DNA of 64,000 nt, taken from NCBI GenBank assembly GCA_029562645.1, contig JAKQUI010000077.1:300625-364624 (forward strand), read 5' to 3'. A program made the position numbers and the translations under genes. The stretch comes from Spirochaetota bacterium. Its GTDB lineage: Bacteria > Spirochaetota > UBA4802 > JAKQUI01. Under the pieces are notes generated by a model, which ran no database searches, had not been told where the DNA came from, and saw only the letters and a program-made list of their open reading frames with translations. This document shows positions 33,401 to 42,342 of this stretch, piece by piece (the first letter of the stretch is position 1; each line of letters starts with the position of its first letter).

Positions 33401-34916
33401 TGAGGTCGTTCATCTCGTGATTGGTGTCGATGCGCTCGGTAAAGGCGCGGATGTCGCCGGTCGCGCCGATGTCGTGGTAGAACGCGGGAAACACGGCCGC
33501 GAGCGAGGTGATGAGGTGAAACGCCTCGCGGTAATCGCTGCGCAGAAGGCGCGAGATGTCGCGCTGAAAGACGTCCGTGTCCTTCAGGAAAACCCCGCCC
33601 AGCTTGAGGTTCACGATGAGGCTCGCCGCGAGCTTTTTCATGAGCGCGGGATTGAGCTCGATGAGCCGCATCCAGGTCCGGATGTTCTCCAGGTGGCTCG
33701 CGTTCACCGTCACCGACCAGTCGGCGGCGATCCCGCGGAATTCCGGGAAGCAGAACTTCGAGTGCACGAGGATGTCCACGAAGTAGTCCACGAGCGGCGT
33801 GATGCCCGAGGCGATGATGGTCTCGCCGATCATGGTGATGGTGGAGAAGGCCGAGTAGAAGCCCGCGCCCCGTTCCGCCTCGGCCAGGAGCGGGGGCATG
33901 ACCAGGTCGATGACGCTGCGGATGAGCTCGAGACGTCGATTGTCGACCAGGAAGGCGCAGATCGTGGCCGCCGTGCGGGACATGAAGCGCTGGAGCTCGG
34001 CGTCGCGCCCCTCGGCGGACTTGCGCGTGATGAAGGCGATGAGGCGCAGCACCGCATCGTCGCCGGAGACGCGCCCTTCCTCGATCGCGCGCCGCGCGGA
34101 CAGACAGATGCGCTCCCAGGTGCGGGCATTGTGCGAAAAATCGGGCGCGCCGTCGCCGGCCGAGAGCGCCGCGGTCGGATCGCGCCGCAATCGCGCGGCG
34201 AGCACGGACAGCCGGTCAGCGTATGCCTCCTCGGAAACCGCCTCGAGCAGGAGCGCGAACTGGCGCGATTCCTCGGTCCCGTCGAGCAGGCCGACGATTT
34301 CGTCGATCTCTGCTCGCGTGGTGCGGATCGCATGCGAGATGAAGATGCCATACTGCCGCAACAGGAATTCACCGACGCGGCCCGGCAGGCCGTCGGCGTG
34401 ACGGCCGGTCCGGAGGATGAGTTCGCGAAGGGCCATCGCGCGCGCGTTCACGGGCCCATAGTAGAAGTTGTCGTCGCTCTCGCCGATGAGCAGGTCGAGG
34501 TACGCCGGGCACCACTCGTCGAATGCCGCTGCGACCGGCGCGAGCGCGTCGTCACCGTCCGCGGCCCGTCGGATAGCGAAGGCGTAGCGGTCGAACACGG
34601 TGTCCGCCGCGCGCAGGGTCGAGGCCTTTCGTCGCGCGGTCGCCTCGCGCAGGAAATGAAAGACCGTCGGCAGCACCGAGCGCGCGTGCGGGGCGATTTC
34701 GTAGAGATAGTCGTACAGGTAGGCGCGCAGGCCGTCCACGGCCGCCTTCCAGTCGGTATTAGGGTGTTTGAGTTCTTCGATGAGGCCGGACACGCGTGAC
34801 AGCGCGCCTGCCGTGGCTGCAACGGGAATGCGCAACGCCTCGGGGTCTATCGGCGCGCGCTCGGAAAGATGTGCAACCGGTGAGGTATCCATGTATGCCG
34901 GCCTCCGCATATACAT
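30465..34916 (-). CDS. very large PEP/pyruvate-binding domain protein (PPDK-like, no TIM barrel)
   Basis: About 1483 residues from the ATG at 34916 (GGGAG upstream); the frame can be extended to 35021. The first ~950 residues are an all-alpha-looking region I do not recognise. The last ~530 match the pyruvate phosphate dikinase/PEP synthase N-terminal fold: PVWKVGAKGHGLVFAANMDG (nucleotide-binding start), RSGAVFSMPGVMDTITNIG, then the mobile phosphohistidine domain with GGMTSHAV at the swivelling His. The C-terminal PEP-utilising TIM barrel is absent. A phosphotransfer between ATP and His may therefore serve another acceptor or partner. It is upstream of GAPDH and might belong to central-carbon control, but that is inference. 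Confidence 0.8.
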   Translation of the reverse strand: MYMRRPAYMDTSPVAHLSERAPIDPEALRIPVAATAGALSRVSGLIEELKHPNTDWKAAVDGLRAYLYDYLYEIAPHARSVLPTVFHFLREATARRKASTLRAADTVFDRYAFAIRRAADGDDALAPVAAAFDEWCPAYLDLLIGESDDNFYYGPVNARAMALRELILRTGRHADGLPGRVGEFLLRQYGIFISHAIRTTRAEIDEIVGLLDGTEESRQFALLLEAVSEEAYADRLSVLAARLRRDPTAALSAGDGAPDFSHNARTWERICLSARRAIEEGRVSGDDAVLRLIAFITRKSAEGRDAELQRFMSRTAATICAFLVDNRRLELIRSVIDLVMPPLLAEAERGAGFYSAFSTITMIGETIIASGITPLVDYFVDILVHSKFCFPEFRGIAADWSVTVNASHLENIRTWMRLIELNPALMKKLAASLIVNLKLGGVFLKDTDVFQRDISRLLRSDYREAFHLITSLAAVFPAFYHDIGATGDIRAFTERIDTNHEMNDLIHFIRKQVHVESSSRTVHLVQRVMEFWMTGDRSLLSGLVPDEVYRELDGFYRMVNLDREGPARAIVDAARRAFPEHAALPFWDFLLAVGRERFTSFVAEGEIAGVSRADRDDAAACFASYFETRNPAEMTVMLELIRNKFGVDVSKQAIWAFLYEISDEEFRDLFGGTDTSAISSVNIEKFITFLHVYRMLYDKYNFSDVRCAQKLRHYADEELFEAPEGFFELLDGADTIAALEALLALQHTLKNDILLGEKTYEPVDTIEFKRHIAFGIPSMYGSYKEKKFDTLKVFFHLNLVRLRLFETVIERLADLPTGIDYPTVKTVLTLFFKTFIIDGLANQEMVMVSDLLSSPHITVAQFRDIVTNLHNIHGEIADQFNETFTDVCRQAIGSIGIDNIAAKYIPRENPQSIDVIIDRFLRDQIMQSPLLQLMDNLLIRLKDYLTEELYNRGDFVCLNGSQPRFSRGRNLFPLRVAAHQPPEGTTHAPVWKVGAKGHGLVFAANMDGIAVPEGFVLSTELFKRIRDGSVNNPRFRRKVIYSLRRYVDAFTGGRFANPRDPVLLSVRSGAVFSMPGVMDTITNIGITQEIIDHFAARDPWFAYDCYRRLIQDFAISTYGIDRSVFENLMQRAKDEAGVPLKEKLTGAQMEALTRKYRYVINKHSYSIPKDPYTQLFYAIIAVYRSWESTIAKNYRRFVNLSDAWGTAVIVQKMVFGNYSPTDITGVVHSAYLGRENISLFGEYKTRAQGHDIVSGVAKVFPISEEQKWAYPRLRSFVSLEKEFPETYRLLFDTVRRIRQRWGNDVEIEFTLENGVLYILQIRGMVKHAFETEELVGHPDELQDYLLGQGLAASGGAVSGRVVFDIDRIDLVRGKYAGDKIILVRPETNPEDVIGLEKSDGILTCIGGMTSHAVLQMRRLEKSGVSDFSIMRIDEENRQGIITNEDPEEGITIIREGDFITIDGATGHVYLGYHRTRKKTYVVR

Positions 34917-35157
34917 CGCCCGCTCCCTGACGCGGATGGGGTCTGCATAAAGTCGATCAGCGTACAACCGGTTGTTGCGTCCCTCTTGAGTCCATCTTTT
35001 CTTCGGTGTGGTTTTTGTCAATCCTTATGCCCCAGGTGAACAAAAAATCCAATTTTGTGTATCGTCTTTCTTGTGTTCAGAAAAAATGATTGCGCGCTAT
35101 GCCTGCGTATGCATAGGGTATGGTAGTGAAATCGCACCGATGAGGGGCGTTGTTATT

Positions 35158-35559
35158 ATGGATATCTCGACAGTGTTGCCGTATTACATCGTCACCGTTA
35201 TGGTGTTGGCCCTTGGCTCGATGCTGTTTTTCTTCCGGCGCAAGGAACGGCGCCACCCCGTGGAGCAGGGCAAAACGCCGTTGTACAGCGAAACGTGCGG
35301 GGGCATGATCGGCATGTTCCGATACACCGTTCCCTTTCTCCGATTGAGCGTCTACGAGGACCAGATCGTGATTGGCGCGTTCAAGCCGATCGCGCTCGCG
35401 TTGGGCGATATCGCGAAGATTGAAATCGGACGGTTCCTGCTCTCGACGGGGATCCGCATCCACCACCGGCGGACCGACGTCCCCGCGAAGATCGTCATCT
35501 GGACCGGGGCGGCCGAAAAGGTGCGGTCGCTGCTCGCGGGAAAGGTCGCGTTCGAATGA
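35158..35559 (+). CDS. small single-pass membrane protein
   Basis: 133 residues (ATG at 35158, GAGGGG upstream; the frame is open to 35008). One N-terminal transmembrane helix (IVTVMVLALGSMLFFF) is followed by a basic segment and a ~80-residue cytoplasmic beta-rich region (FLRLSVYEDQIVIGAF...IGRFLLSTGIRIHHRRTDVPAKIVIWTG) reminiscent of bacterial PH-like domains. Function unknown. It is divergent from the PEP-binding gene and 47 bp upstream of the PAP2 phosphatase. Confidence 0.65.
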   Translation: MDISTVLPYYIVTVMVLALGSMLFFFRRKERRHPVEQGKTPLYSETCGGMIGMFRYTVPFLRLSVYEDQIVIGAFKPIALALGDIAKIEIGRFLLSTGIRIHHRRTDVPAKIVIWTGAAEKVRSLLAGKVAFE

Positions 35560-35606
35560 TGATGCGCCGCCGGAACGAACCCACTGCCTGCAGGGAGGAA
35601 CTGTTG

Positions 35607-36332
35607 ATGAGAACGATCGCGAAGAGAATGGCCGTGCTGTGCGCAATCACCCTCGCCGCGCTTATTGCCTGCTCGACGCCCGGCGTGAAGGAGGCGCCGG
35701 GCACCTACCTGAACCCCGCGGCCATTGACGTGTCAGCCGTACTACCGGCGCCCCCGGCCGATGGGTCGCTTGCGGGTCTGGCCGATCTGGAGACGGTGCG
35801 CATGGTGCAGTCCTGGCGCACGCCGGATCAGATCGCCTGGGCGAAAAAGACCGACGGCGAGGACCCGTTCCATTATAATGCGGTCGTGGGATCGTGGTTT
35901 ACGGCGAAGAACCTTCCCGGCTGCGCGAAGTTTTTTATGCAGGTGCTGCACGACGCCCGGAAGGTGAGCAATCGCGTGAAGGACCTGCATAAGCGCCCGC
36001 GCCCGCCGAAACGGGACGAGCGCGTAACCCCGAGCCTGCCGATTCCGAAGAGCCTCTCGTATCCCAGCGGTCACTCGACGCGCACCTTTACGATCGCCTA
36101 CGTTATCGCCGAGTTGTTTCCCGACAAGCGGACGGCCGTCGTGGATTTCGCCCACCGCGATGCCTGGGCGCGGATTATCGCCGGCGTGCACTATCCCACC
36201 GACGATGTCGGCGGCCGCCTCCTCGCCGGGGCCGTATTTTCCGAGTTAAACAAGAGCGCTAAATTTCGCGCAACGCTGGACGAGTGCCGGGCGGAGATCG
36301 CGGCGTACCGGAAGAGGGCCGGCGTTCGCTAG
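35607..36332 (+). CDS. PAP2-superfamily acid phosphatase, lipoprotein
   Basis: 241 residues from the ATG at 35607 (GGAGG upstream). Lipobox LAALIAC. The three PAP2 motifs are present: KDLHKRPRP (motif 1, KX6RP), YPSGHST (motif 2, catalytic His) and RIIAGVHYPTD (motif 3, SRX5HX3D type). This matches class A nonspecific acid phosphatases and lipid phosphatases. It removes phosphate from phosphomonoesters in the periplasm, or from lipid pyrophosphates if lipid-facing. No signal of a pho-box in the gap. It may be co-transcribed with the small membrane protein before it. Confidence 0.9.
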   Translation: MRTIAKRMAVLCAITLAALIACSTPGVKEAPGTYLNPAAIDVSAVLPAPPADGSLAGLADLETVRMVQSWRTPDQIAWAKKTDGEDPFHYNAVVGSWFTAKNLPGCAKFFMQVLHDARKVSNRVKDLHKRPRPPKRDERVTPSLPIPKSLSYPSGHSTRTFTIAYVIAELFPDKRTAVVDFAHRDAWARIIAGVHYPTDDVGGRLLAGAVFSELNKSAKFRATLDECRAEIAAYRKRAGVR

Positions 36333-36351
36333 CGCCGGTCCGACGCGCCCG

Positions 36352-37242
36352 CTACCACGACGCCTCGACATTGTAGAGGCGTGCAAGCACCGCCGCGTCC
36401 CCGATGCGGATCCCCTCGTCGGCCCGCAGCCGGTCGGCATATTCCCGCAGGGTGATCGTCGAATCCAGGCGCAGGCCGCACTCGGCGAGGAAGCCCGGCA
36501 TCTCGCTCCGATCGCATCCCCACTGGAAATGCTCGCGATGGCGCTCCCCGTATCGCCGCATTTTGCGCAGCACGGGGTCCGCGCAGGCCGGGTCGGCGAT
36601 GCCGCGCGGGAACATGTCGAAGACGATCCGGCCGCCCGCGGGTGAACAGCGCCGGATGGCGGCAAGGGTGTAGCGCACCGCCTCCTCGGGCAGGTAATAG
36701 GCGACGCCCTCCCAGATGAAGAAGGCCGGGTGCTGCGTTGCGCCGATCTCGCGCGCGACATCCGCCGCCCAGTCGCCGCAGAAATCGATTGGCAGGTAGC
36801 GGACGCCCGGGACCGGTCCGCCGTTGATCCGGTCGAGGCGCCGGTGTTTCGCGTTCTGGGTGTGCGGGTGGTCGATCTCGATGAACTCGACGCCGTCGGT
36901 GCGGAACCGCATGCAGCGCGAATCGTACCCGGCCCCGAGGATGACGATACGGCGAACGCCGTCCCGAATCGCCCGCGCGAGGCACTCGTCCATGTGCCGG
37001 TGCCGGAGCGCGATCTGCAACACGCCGCCGGGGCTCACCAGATCGGCGATCAGGACGCTGATCGGATAAACCAGCGGATTGAATCGGGCCTGCCAGAAGT
37101 AGAACTTCGGGACAAGCCAGTGCGCCGGCAGCAGGGACCGGGCGAAGGGATCGTGCAGGATCCGCCGCCGTCGCGGCGCGATGCTCGCAATGGCGCGCGA
37201 GGCGAGCGTGTCTACGGCGGTCGTGCTGGATGATTCCTTCAT
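36352..37242 (-). CDS. SAM-dependent methyltransferase, leucine-carboxyl-methyltransferase-like (TIGR00027-type)
   Basis: 296 residues. SAM-binding motif I is IVILGAGYDSRCMRF, then IEIDHPHTQNAKHRRL (acidic loop) and a post-motif with FFIWEGVAYYLPEEAVRYTL. These are hallmarks of the PPM1/LCMT-like family widely found as free-standing bacterial O-methyltransferases. An N-terminal arginine-rich stretch (APRRRRILHDPFA) is typical. Its substrate is unknown, often a polyketide or small carboxylate. It is adjacent to, and downstream of, the 7TM-DISM sensor (15-bp gap), so the two could be co-transcribed. Confidence 0.85.
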   Translation of the reverse strand: MKESSSTTAVDTLASRAIASIAPRRRRILHDPFARSLLPAHWLVPKFYFWQARFNPLVYPISVLIADLVSPGGVLQIALRHRHMDECLARAIRDGVRRIVILGAGYDSRCMRFRTDGVEFIEIDHPHTQNAKHRRLDRINGGPVPGVRYLPIDFCGDWAADVAREIGATQHPAFFIWEGVAYYLPEEAVRYTLAAIRRCSPAGGRIVFDMFPRGIADPACADPVLRKMRRYGERHREHFQWGCDRSEMPGFLAECGLRLDSTITLREYADRLRADEGIRIGDAAVLARLYNVEASW

Positions 37243-37257
37243 TGTCGATGCCCGTCG

Positions 37258-39537
37258 TTAGAACTCGATGCGTTCGTCTTCGAGGGCGGCGGTGAACGCG
37301 TTCTTGACGAGCAGCACCTGGTTGCCCTTTTTATTGTACTCGATCGAATCGAACACCTCGCGCGCCATCGTGATGCCGCGGCCGTGCGAGAGCATGTTCT
37401 CGTTCACCGCGTCGGGGTCGGCGTTCAGGACCGCGTGGTAGTCGAACCCCGGGCCCTCGTCGGTTATCTTGTAGGCGATCTTCTCCGGGTCGATGGCGTA
37501 CTCGATGTGCACGCGGCGGGAGCTGAAGCGGGGATGGCGCTGGCGCTCGGCCACCAGGTCGAAGTAGCGCTCCTCCTGCATCGCCGCGGTCTTGTCCTCG
37601 AAGCTGATCTCCAGGTTGCCGTGCTCGATGGCGTTGATGATGATCTCCCGCAGCGCGATGCGGATCAGCGTGATCTCGCGGTGGTCGAAGTAGCGGTAGA
37701 GGTTGCGCGTGATCCGGTGCGAGATCTCCTCCGAGGTGATCAGGAAGTTGCCGATGCTGTAGCGCTGCTTCTCGTACTCGAAGTATTTGAGCAGGACGTC
37801 CTCGGCCACGCTGGACGCCTTTCCCAGCACCTCGACGCGCCCCGCGATGGACAGGTACTCCAGGCGCACCTGCATCTCGCGCGGCTCGGAGATGATGGGC
37901 GATATGAACTCCGCGCGAAACGAGATGGGACGCCGCTCGCGGGCGAACTCCTCGAGTTTCTCGATTACGAGCTGGCGCGTGGTGTTGCCGCCCGGCCCCT
38001 CGTACATGAGCTCGAGGATGTTCCGCCCGATCACCGCCTCGGGCTTCACCTTGAAGTGCGCCAGCACCGCGCGGTTGATGCTGGTGAAATTCCAGCGCTC
38101 GTCCAGCGAGAAGATGATGTCGTTGGTCCCCTCGATGAGCAGCCGGTAGCGCTCCTCCGAGAGCGTGATCCGCCGGTTGGCCTCGTTGAGATCGTCCACC
38201 TTTTTTTCGAGGTCGCGGTTGAGGGCCTCGATCTCGACGTTCTTGCGCTCCATGGCGGCGAGATGCTCCTCGGAGAGCTTCGCCGATTCCTTGAACATCT
38301 CGGTGGCGAGCTCGTGGCCCATGAGCGCCTCGGCCTGGGCATGCTCTTTCTCCTGCTTCATCAGGTTGATGCGGTCGCCCATGCCCAGGGCCAGGAGAAT
38401 GAACTGCAGCACGGTGCCGAACTGCAGGGCGTAGGTGGTGACGAAGTTCGCCGGCAGCACCGCCAGGACCTTCAGCGCGTAGATGATGCCGCCCACCAGC
38501 GAGGCCGTCCACGCGACCAGGAAGAATTTCGCCGGCCGGTATCCCTGGACCTGCGCGTACACTCCCACCGCGATCGCGAGGACGAGCCCGATGACGGCGG
38601 AGACGATCTGGATATGCACGCACACGGCAAAGCTCAAAAACAGCGGGGTGATGATGGAGAGCGCCAGATAGATCTTGGCGGCGCTCAGTGAACGGTATGC
38701 CAGCCGATGGTGCTTCTTGATCTCCAGGAAGGATTGGGTGAACTGGAGGATCGCGATCATCGTGAGCGCGATCAGGGCGGTGATGATGTGGTTCCACGAC
38801 ACCAGCGCGTCCGGCCACAGGTACTCGGCCATGAAGCCGTTCTGGTAGAGCTGGAAGAGGCCGTAGGTCGCGACGAAAAAGACGTAATACAGATAGAGCC
38901 GGTCCCCCACGGAGATGTACAGGAGCAGCGTGAACAGCGCCATGATGGTCAAGATGCCGTAGAAGATGCCGAACAGGAATTGCTCCACCCGGTCCTTCCG
39001 GTAAAAGGCCTCGGCCGGCCATACGGTGATCGGAAGCTCGATGCGCTCCTCGCCGTATGCGCGGAAAAAAACCGTCAGCTCACTGCCCGGCGCGAGCTTG
39101 ATCGGAAACACGAAATGGCGGTGCGGGATGGGCCGCGTCGTCGTCGGAAGTCGGAACCCGGTCGCATGGGCCTTGAGCGCGCCGCCGGGGCCGGGCCGGT
39201 ACATGTCGATGTAGTCCATGAGCGGGTGGGCGAGCTCGATCACGTAGTAGTCGGTCGCGCGCGCGGCGGAGCGGATGGTGAGGCGCGCCCAATAGGCCGA
39301 TGCGGTGAAGGCGAAATACGGAACGTTCACCGTGCTCCGGGTGAAGCGCCGCGCGGTTTCCCCAGCGGATACATCCGCGATGGTCAGGCGGCCCGACGGG
39401 TCTTCGAGGATGTCGAGGTATCGCCCCGCCGGGAACGGACGGGCCTCGTCGGTCACGATGAGCCCGTCGCCGGCAGTGAGCGCCGTGGCAGCGGCCAGCC
39501 ATGCGACGAGCATGGCGGCAATGAGCGCGATTCGCAT
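37258..39537 (-). CDS. 7TM-DISM sensor with PAS domain and RsbW-like ATPase
   Basis: 759 residues. Signal peptide, then a periplasmic 7TMR-DISMED2 beta domain (~25-175), seven transmembrane helices (~185-390), a coiled coil (~395-460), a PAS domain (~465-580, GTNDIIFSLDERWNF) and a HATPase domain (~620-745). The ATPase has N-box REIIINAIEHGN, G1 TDEGPGFD and G2 GRGITMAREVFD, but no HisKA phospho-acceptor, which is the anti-sigma-factor/serine-kinase type. It is thus likely a ligand-sensing transducer that phosphorylates or sequesters an anti-anti-sigma partner not in this window. It is divergent from the FlgD/OmpA-like gene. Confidence 0.9.
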   Translation of the reverse strand: MRIALIAAMLVAWLAAATALTAGDGLIVTDEARPFPAGRYLDILEDPSGRLTIADVSAGETARRFTRSTVNVPYFAFTASAYWARLTIRSAARATDYYVIELAHPLMDYIDMYRPGPGGALKAHATGFRLPTTTRPIPHRHFVFPIKLAPGSELTVFFRAYGEERIELPITVWPAEAFYRKDRVEQFLFGIFYGILTIMALFTLLLYISVGDRLYLYYVFFVATYGLFQLYQNGFMAEYLWPDALVSWNHIITALIALTMIAILQFTQSFLEIKKHHRLAYRSLSAAKIYLALSIITPLFLSFAVCVHIQIVSAVIGLVLAIAVGVYAQVQGYRPAKFFLVAWTASLVGGIIYALKVLAVLPANFVTTYALQFGTVLQFILLALGMGDRINLMKQEKEHAQAEALMGHELATEMFKESAKLSEEHLAAMERKNVEIEALNRDLEKKVDDLNEANRRITLSEERYRLLIEGTNDIIFSLDERWNFTSINRAVLAHFKVKPEAVIGRNILELMYEGPGGNTTRQLVIEKLEEFARERRPISFRAEFISPIISEPREMQVRLEYLSIAGRVEVLGKASSVAEDVLLKYFEYEKQRYSIGNFLITSEEISHRITRNLYRYFDHREITLIRIALREIIINAIEHGNLEISFEDKTAAMQEERYFDLVAERQRHPRFSSRRVHIEYAIDPEKIAYKITDEGPGFDYHAVLNADPDAVNENMLSHGRGITMAREVFDSIEYNKKGNQVLLVKNAFTAALEDERIEF

Positions 39538-39735
39538 TGCGCGATCCTCCTGTAACGATTGGACAGGAGTTGCAGGTATTTTTCAATCATATTTCGGGCG
39601 AACGGGCCGGTTCGCGGATGAAGCATTGTGTGCCGCGTGCGACGGTCCCGTAACCGGATAATGTGTTGACAGATCCGTACGTACCGGTAGGTCCATCGGA
39701 TACGGTATCATATCGCAGTATTACAAGGGGCGTAT

Positions 39736-41577
39736 ATGCGCGAGCGATTGTCATTGTGTCTGTCCATTCTCCTGCTGGCCGCCGTGGCGGTCGGTGTTGC
39801 GCCGCATGGCGCGGGGCGCACGCCCCGGCTGGTGCACGCCGGGCCGCTCTTTGGCCTCGACACCATGCCGCCCGTCACGGCCGTCATCCCCGACCGTACG
39901 AGCATATCCCCAAATTTCGACGGTCGCGCCGACGCGGTCGCCTTTTCCCTCGGCGCAAGCGACCGGAGCTCCATCGGCGGGTGGAAATTCCAGATCCTCG
40001 ACAGCGGACGGACCCTGGTGCGGGAATACGGGCCGTTGCCGAACGAGCATGCCCCATACGCGCGGGGTTTGCTCGCCGGGATCGTGGGTTCCGGCGTGCC
40101 GGGGTCGATCGTGTGGGACGGGACCGACGCCCTCGAGCGCGTCGTGACGGACGGGGCCTACACCTACAGCTTTATCGCCTGGGACGAATACGACAATATC
40201 GCGCCGCCCGTCGAGGGCGTCATCATCGTGGACAATGCGCCGCCGCAGGTGGAGATCAAGAAGAAGCGATATATCTTCGCGCCCTATGCGCCGGGCGGCG
40301 CCGCATCGCTGGACATCGAGGTCAAGGTCGCCTCGGGCGAATCGGACCGCTGCGTTGCCGGGATCCTCGCCGAGGGCGATAAACCCGTGCGCAGCTATGA
40401 GTGGCGGGTCGCCGGCCTTCCCCGGACTATCTCGTGGGACGGGCGCGACAACGAGGGGAAATTCGTCCCCGCCGGCGTCTATACGTTCTTCATCGAGTGC
40501 GAGGACGCGGCGGGGAACCGCACGCGTCGCGAGGCGCGCAATATCGCCGTCACGACCCAGGGCGAGATCGCGGACATCACAACGACGACCGCGGTCTACT
40601 CTAACAATCGCGGCGGCGATATCGAATTCGAAACATACCTCTCGCGCCGGGCCGGGCTCACCGGGTGGAGCGTCTCGGTCCGGACCAGGGGCGGCACCGA
40701 ACTGTTCGGGCATTCGGGACACAGCGCGCTTCCGGTCACGTTCAAGTGGAACGGCAAAACGGCGGGCGGCCGCGCTCTCGACGACGGCCGGTATTACGTC
40801 GTCCTTTCTGCTTCCTATAACGATGGGACCTCGATCGCCTCGCTTCCCAAGGAGATCGTGTTCGACAGCACCGCCCCCTCGGTCTCCGTGGGACGTTCGC
40901 CCGGGACCTTTTCCCCCGACGGGAAGGGCGGCTTCGAGCGGCTGGCCGTGAGCCTGTCGGCGGACGACCCGTCCGGGATCGGCGAGTGGTACCTGTCCGT
41001 GTTCGACGCGAAGGGCGAGGTGTTCCGCGTGTTCACCGGGAAGGGCGCGCCGACCGAGCGGATCGAATGGGGCGGGATCGGCGGCATGGGGGCGCCGGTC
41101 GAGTCGGGATCGACGTACTCGCTGCAGCTCGTCGCCACCGACGGCGCGGGAAACACCGCCGGGAGCTATCGCGTTTCGTTTAACGTTGATGTGCTGGTGC
41201 TGCCCACCGATTTCGGGTATCACCTGAGCGTGCGCGACGTCGATTTCGAGGTGCGAGACGGTGCGCTGCGCCTGACGAACACCGGGCGGCTTTCGCGCGC
41301 GGCCGACATCGTGAAGGGCTTTTCCCGCTATGCCGTGATCGTCGAGGGCTCCGTCGACGCGTCGCCGTCCGGGGAGCGCAATCTCCGTCTGTCGGAGCAG
41401 TTCGCGCGCGAGGCCATGGCCTTTCTGGTGGGCAAGGGCGTGCGCGCCGAACGGATCACCTATCGCGGCATGGGCGATATCGCCTTCGCATCGGCGGGGA
41501 CCGGCGCCGATGCGGGATCGGGAAGCCGTAAAATCGATTTTCTGTTGATAGAGCGCGACGAAACCGACGGGGACTAG
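39736..41577 (+). CDS. FlgD-like-Ig and OmpA-like-domain envelope protein
   Basis: 613 residues with a signal peptide (~1-24). Three to four FlgD-type Ig modules (~45-450) show the family ending V.WDGRDNEGKFVPAGVYTF or IEWGG..GAPVESGSTYSLQ, each with an Asp- and Pro-rich start like SPNFDGRADA or SPDGKGGFERL. The C-terminal ~110 residues look OmpA-like: IVEGSVDASPSGERNLRLSE, then QFAREAMAFLVGKGVRAERI and YRGMGDI; the usual H-x-D peptidoglycan residues are not clear. It may tether surface fibres to the cell wall. ATG at 39736 has a moderate ribosome site. Convergent overlap of 4 bp with the next small gene. Confidence 0.8.
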   Translation: MRERLSLCLSILLLAAVAVGVAPHGAGRTPRLVHAGPLFGLDTMPPVTAVIPDRTSISPNFDGRADAVAFSLGASDRSSIGGWKFQILDSGRTLVREYGPLPNEHAPYARGLLAGIVGSGVPGSIVWDGTDALERVVTDGAYTYSFIAWDEYDNIAPPVEGVIIVDNAPPQVEIKKKRYIFAPYAPGGAASLDIEVKVASGESDRCVAGILAEGDKPVRSYEWRVAGLPRTISWDGRDNEGKFVPAGVYTFFIECEDAAGNRTRREARNIAVTTQGEIADITTTTAVYSNNRGGDIEFETYLSRRAGLTGWSVSVRTRGGTELFGHSGHSALPVTFKWNGKTAGGRALDDGRYYVVLSASYNDGTSIASLPKEIVFDSTAPSVSVGRSPGTFSPDGKGGFERLAVSLSADDPSGIGEWYLSVFDAKGEVFRVFTGKGAPTERIEWGGIGGMGAPVESGSTYSLQLVATDGAGNTAGSYRVSFNVDVLVLPTDFGYHLSVRDVDFEVRDGALRLTNTGRLSRAADIVKGFSRYAVIVEGSVDASPSGERNLRLSEQFAREAMAFLVGKGVRAERITYRGMGDIAFASAGTGADAGSGSRKIDFLLIERDETDGD

Positions 41578-41714
41578 TCGGTTTTCTGGACGTTTTTCTC
41601 CACGTAGGAGTCGAATTCTTCTTTGCTCATCCGGTCCTGGTACAGCGGCCAGAGGCTCTCCTTGAGTTCCTCCAGGGAAGAGAACTTTGCGCCGTCGATT
41701 TTATAGGTAGCCAT
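41574..41714 (-). CDS. 46-residue small protein
   Basis: Starts at ATG 41714, preceded by GAGGGAGG. Sequence MATYKIDGAKFSSLEELKES continues as a charged, helical short peptide. Stop codon overlaps the stop of the upstream convergent gene (TAG on both strands). Unknown function. Confidence 0.55.
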   Translation of the reverse strand: MATYKIDGAKFSSLEELKESLWPLYQDRMSKEEFDSYVEKNVQKTD

Positions 41715-41844
41715 TATCCGGTTCCTCCCTCGGTCGGATGCGCTATCCACCGTTGCGAACAATTGTGGGCATATGAACATTTTTTGTCCATTCTATTTTT
41801 TTGCTGGACGAGCGACTCGACGCGCCGATACGGTGCCTTTCACC

Positions 41845-42342
41845 ATGCGGGTATTCGATTCCATTATTGACGGCGCGGTGTATGCGGCCGCGCTCCTGCG
41901 GCAGGCGGTCGTCTGGGTCTTCGATTTCCTCATGGGCGTCCTGCGTAATATATACGAAAAGTTTCTCGAGGTGGGACTCTGGGAGAAGGTCATCTTTCTG
42001 GCGATCGTCCCGGCGTTCTTCGCGGTGGTCCTGCCGGTGGCGCGGTTCTACGCGTTCGAGCGCTGGTGGTATATCAACAATCCGCTGGCGGTCTATCTGA
42101 TCGCCATCATCATCATCATGGTGCTGTCGCTTTATGTTCGGTACGCCGCGCTCCTGATCGGCCGGGGGGTCGTGAACCTGTATTATCTCTTTTGGATCAT
42201 CTATCTTCCCGCAAGCGGCCAGCTCGCGCGGCTCAATCCGAGCGATCCCCACGAGATCGCCGTTGGGTTCTATCTCAATATCGCCGTTCCCGTGGTCTTC
42301 GCCGCGGCCTCGGCCCTGAGCTACCTGTTCGATACCAATTAA
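41845..42342 (+). CDS. polytopic membrane protein of unknown function
   Basis: 165 residues from the ATG at 41845 (MRVFDSII), although the frame is open to 41773. Four hydrophobic segments, including KVIFLAIVPAFFAVVLPVARF and LAVYLIAIIIIMVLSLYV. A Gly-Arg-rich turn joins helices. No family recognised. It ends in a 4-bp convergent overlap with the DUF1178 gene. Confidence 0.6.
   Translation: MRVFDSIIDGAVYAAALLRQAVVWVFDFLMGVLRNIYEKFLEVGLWEKVIFLAIVPAFFAVVLPVARFYAFERWWYINNPLAVYLIAIIIIMVLSLYVRYAALLIGRGVVNLYYLFWIIYLPASGQLARLNPSDPHEIAVGFYLNIAVPVVFAAASALSYLFDTN

Noticed and set aside
30363..34799. Plus-strand open frame of ~1480 codons opposite the PEP-binding gene
   Set aside because: Its translation is dominated by Arg/His/Val/Glu repeats typical of the antisense of a GC-rich gene. 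The minus-strand frame carries clear PPDK motifs.
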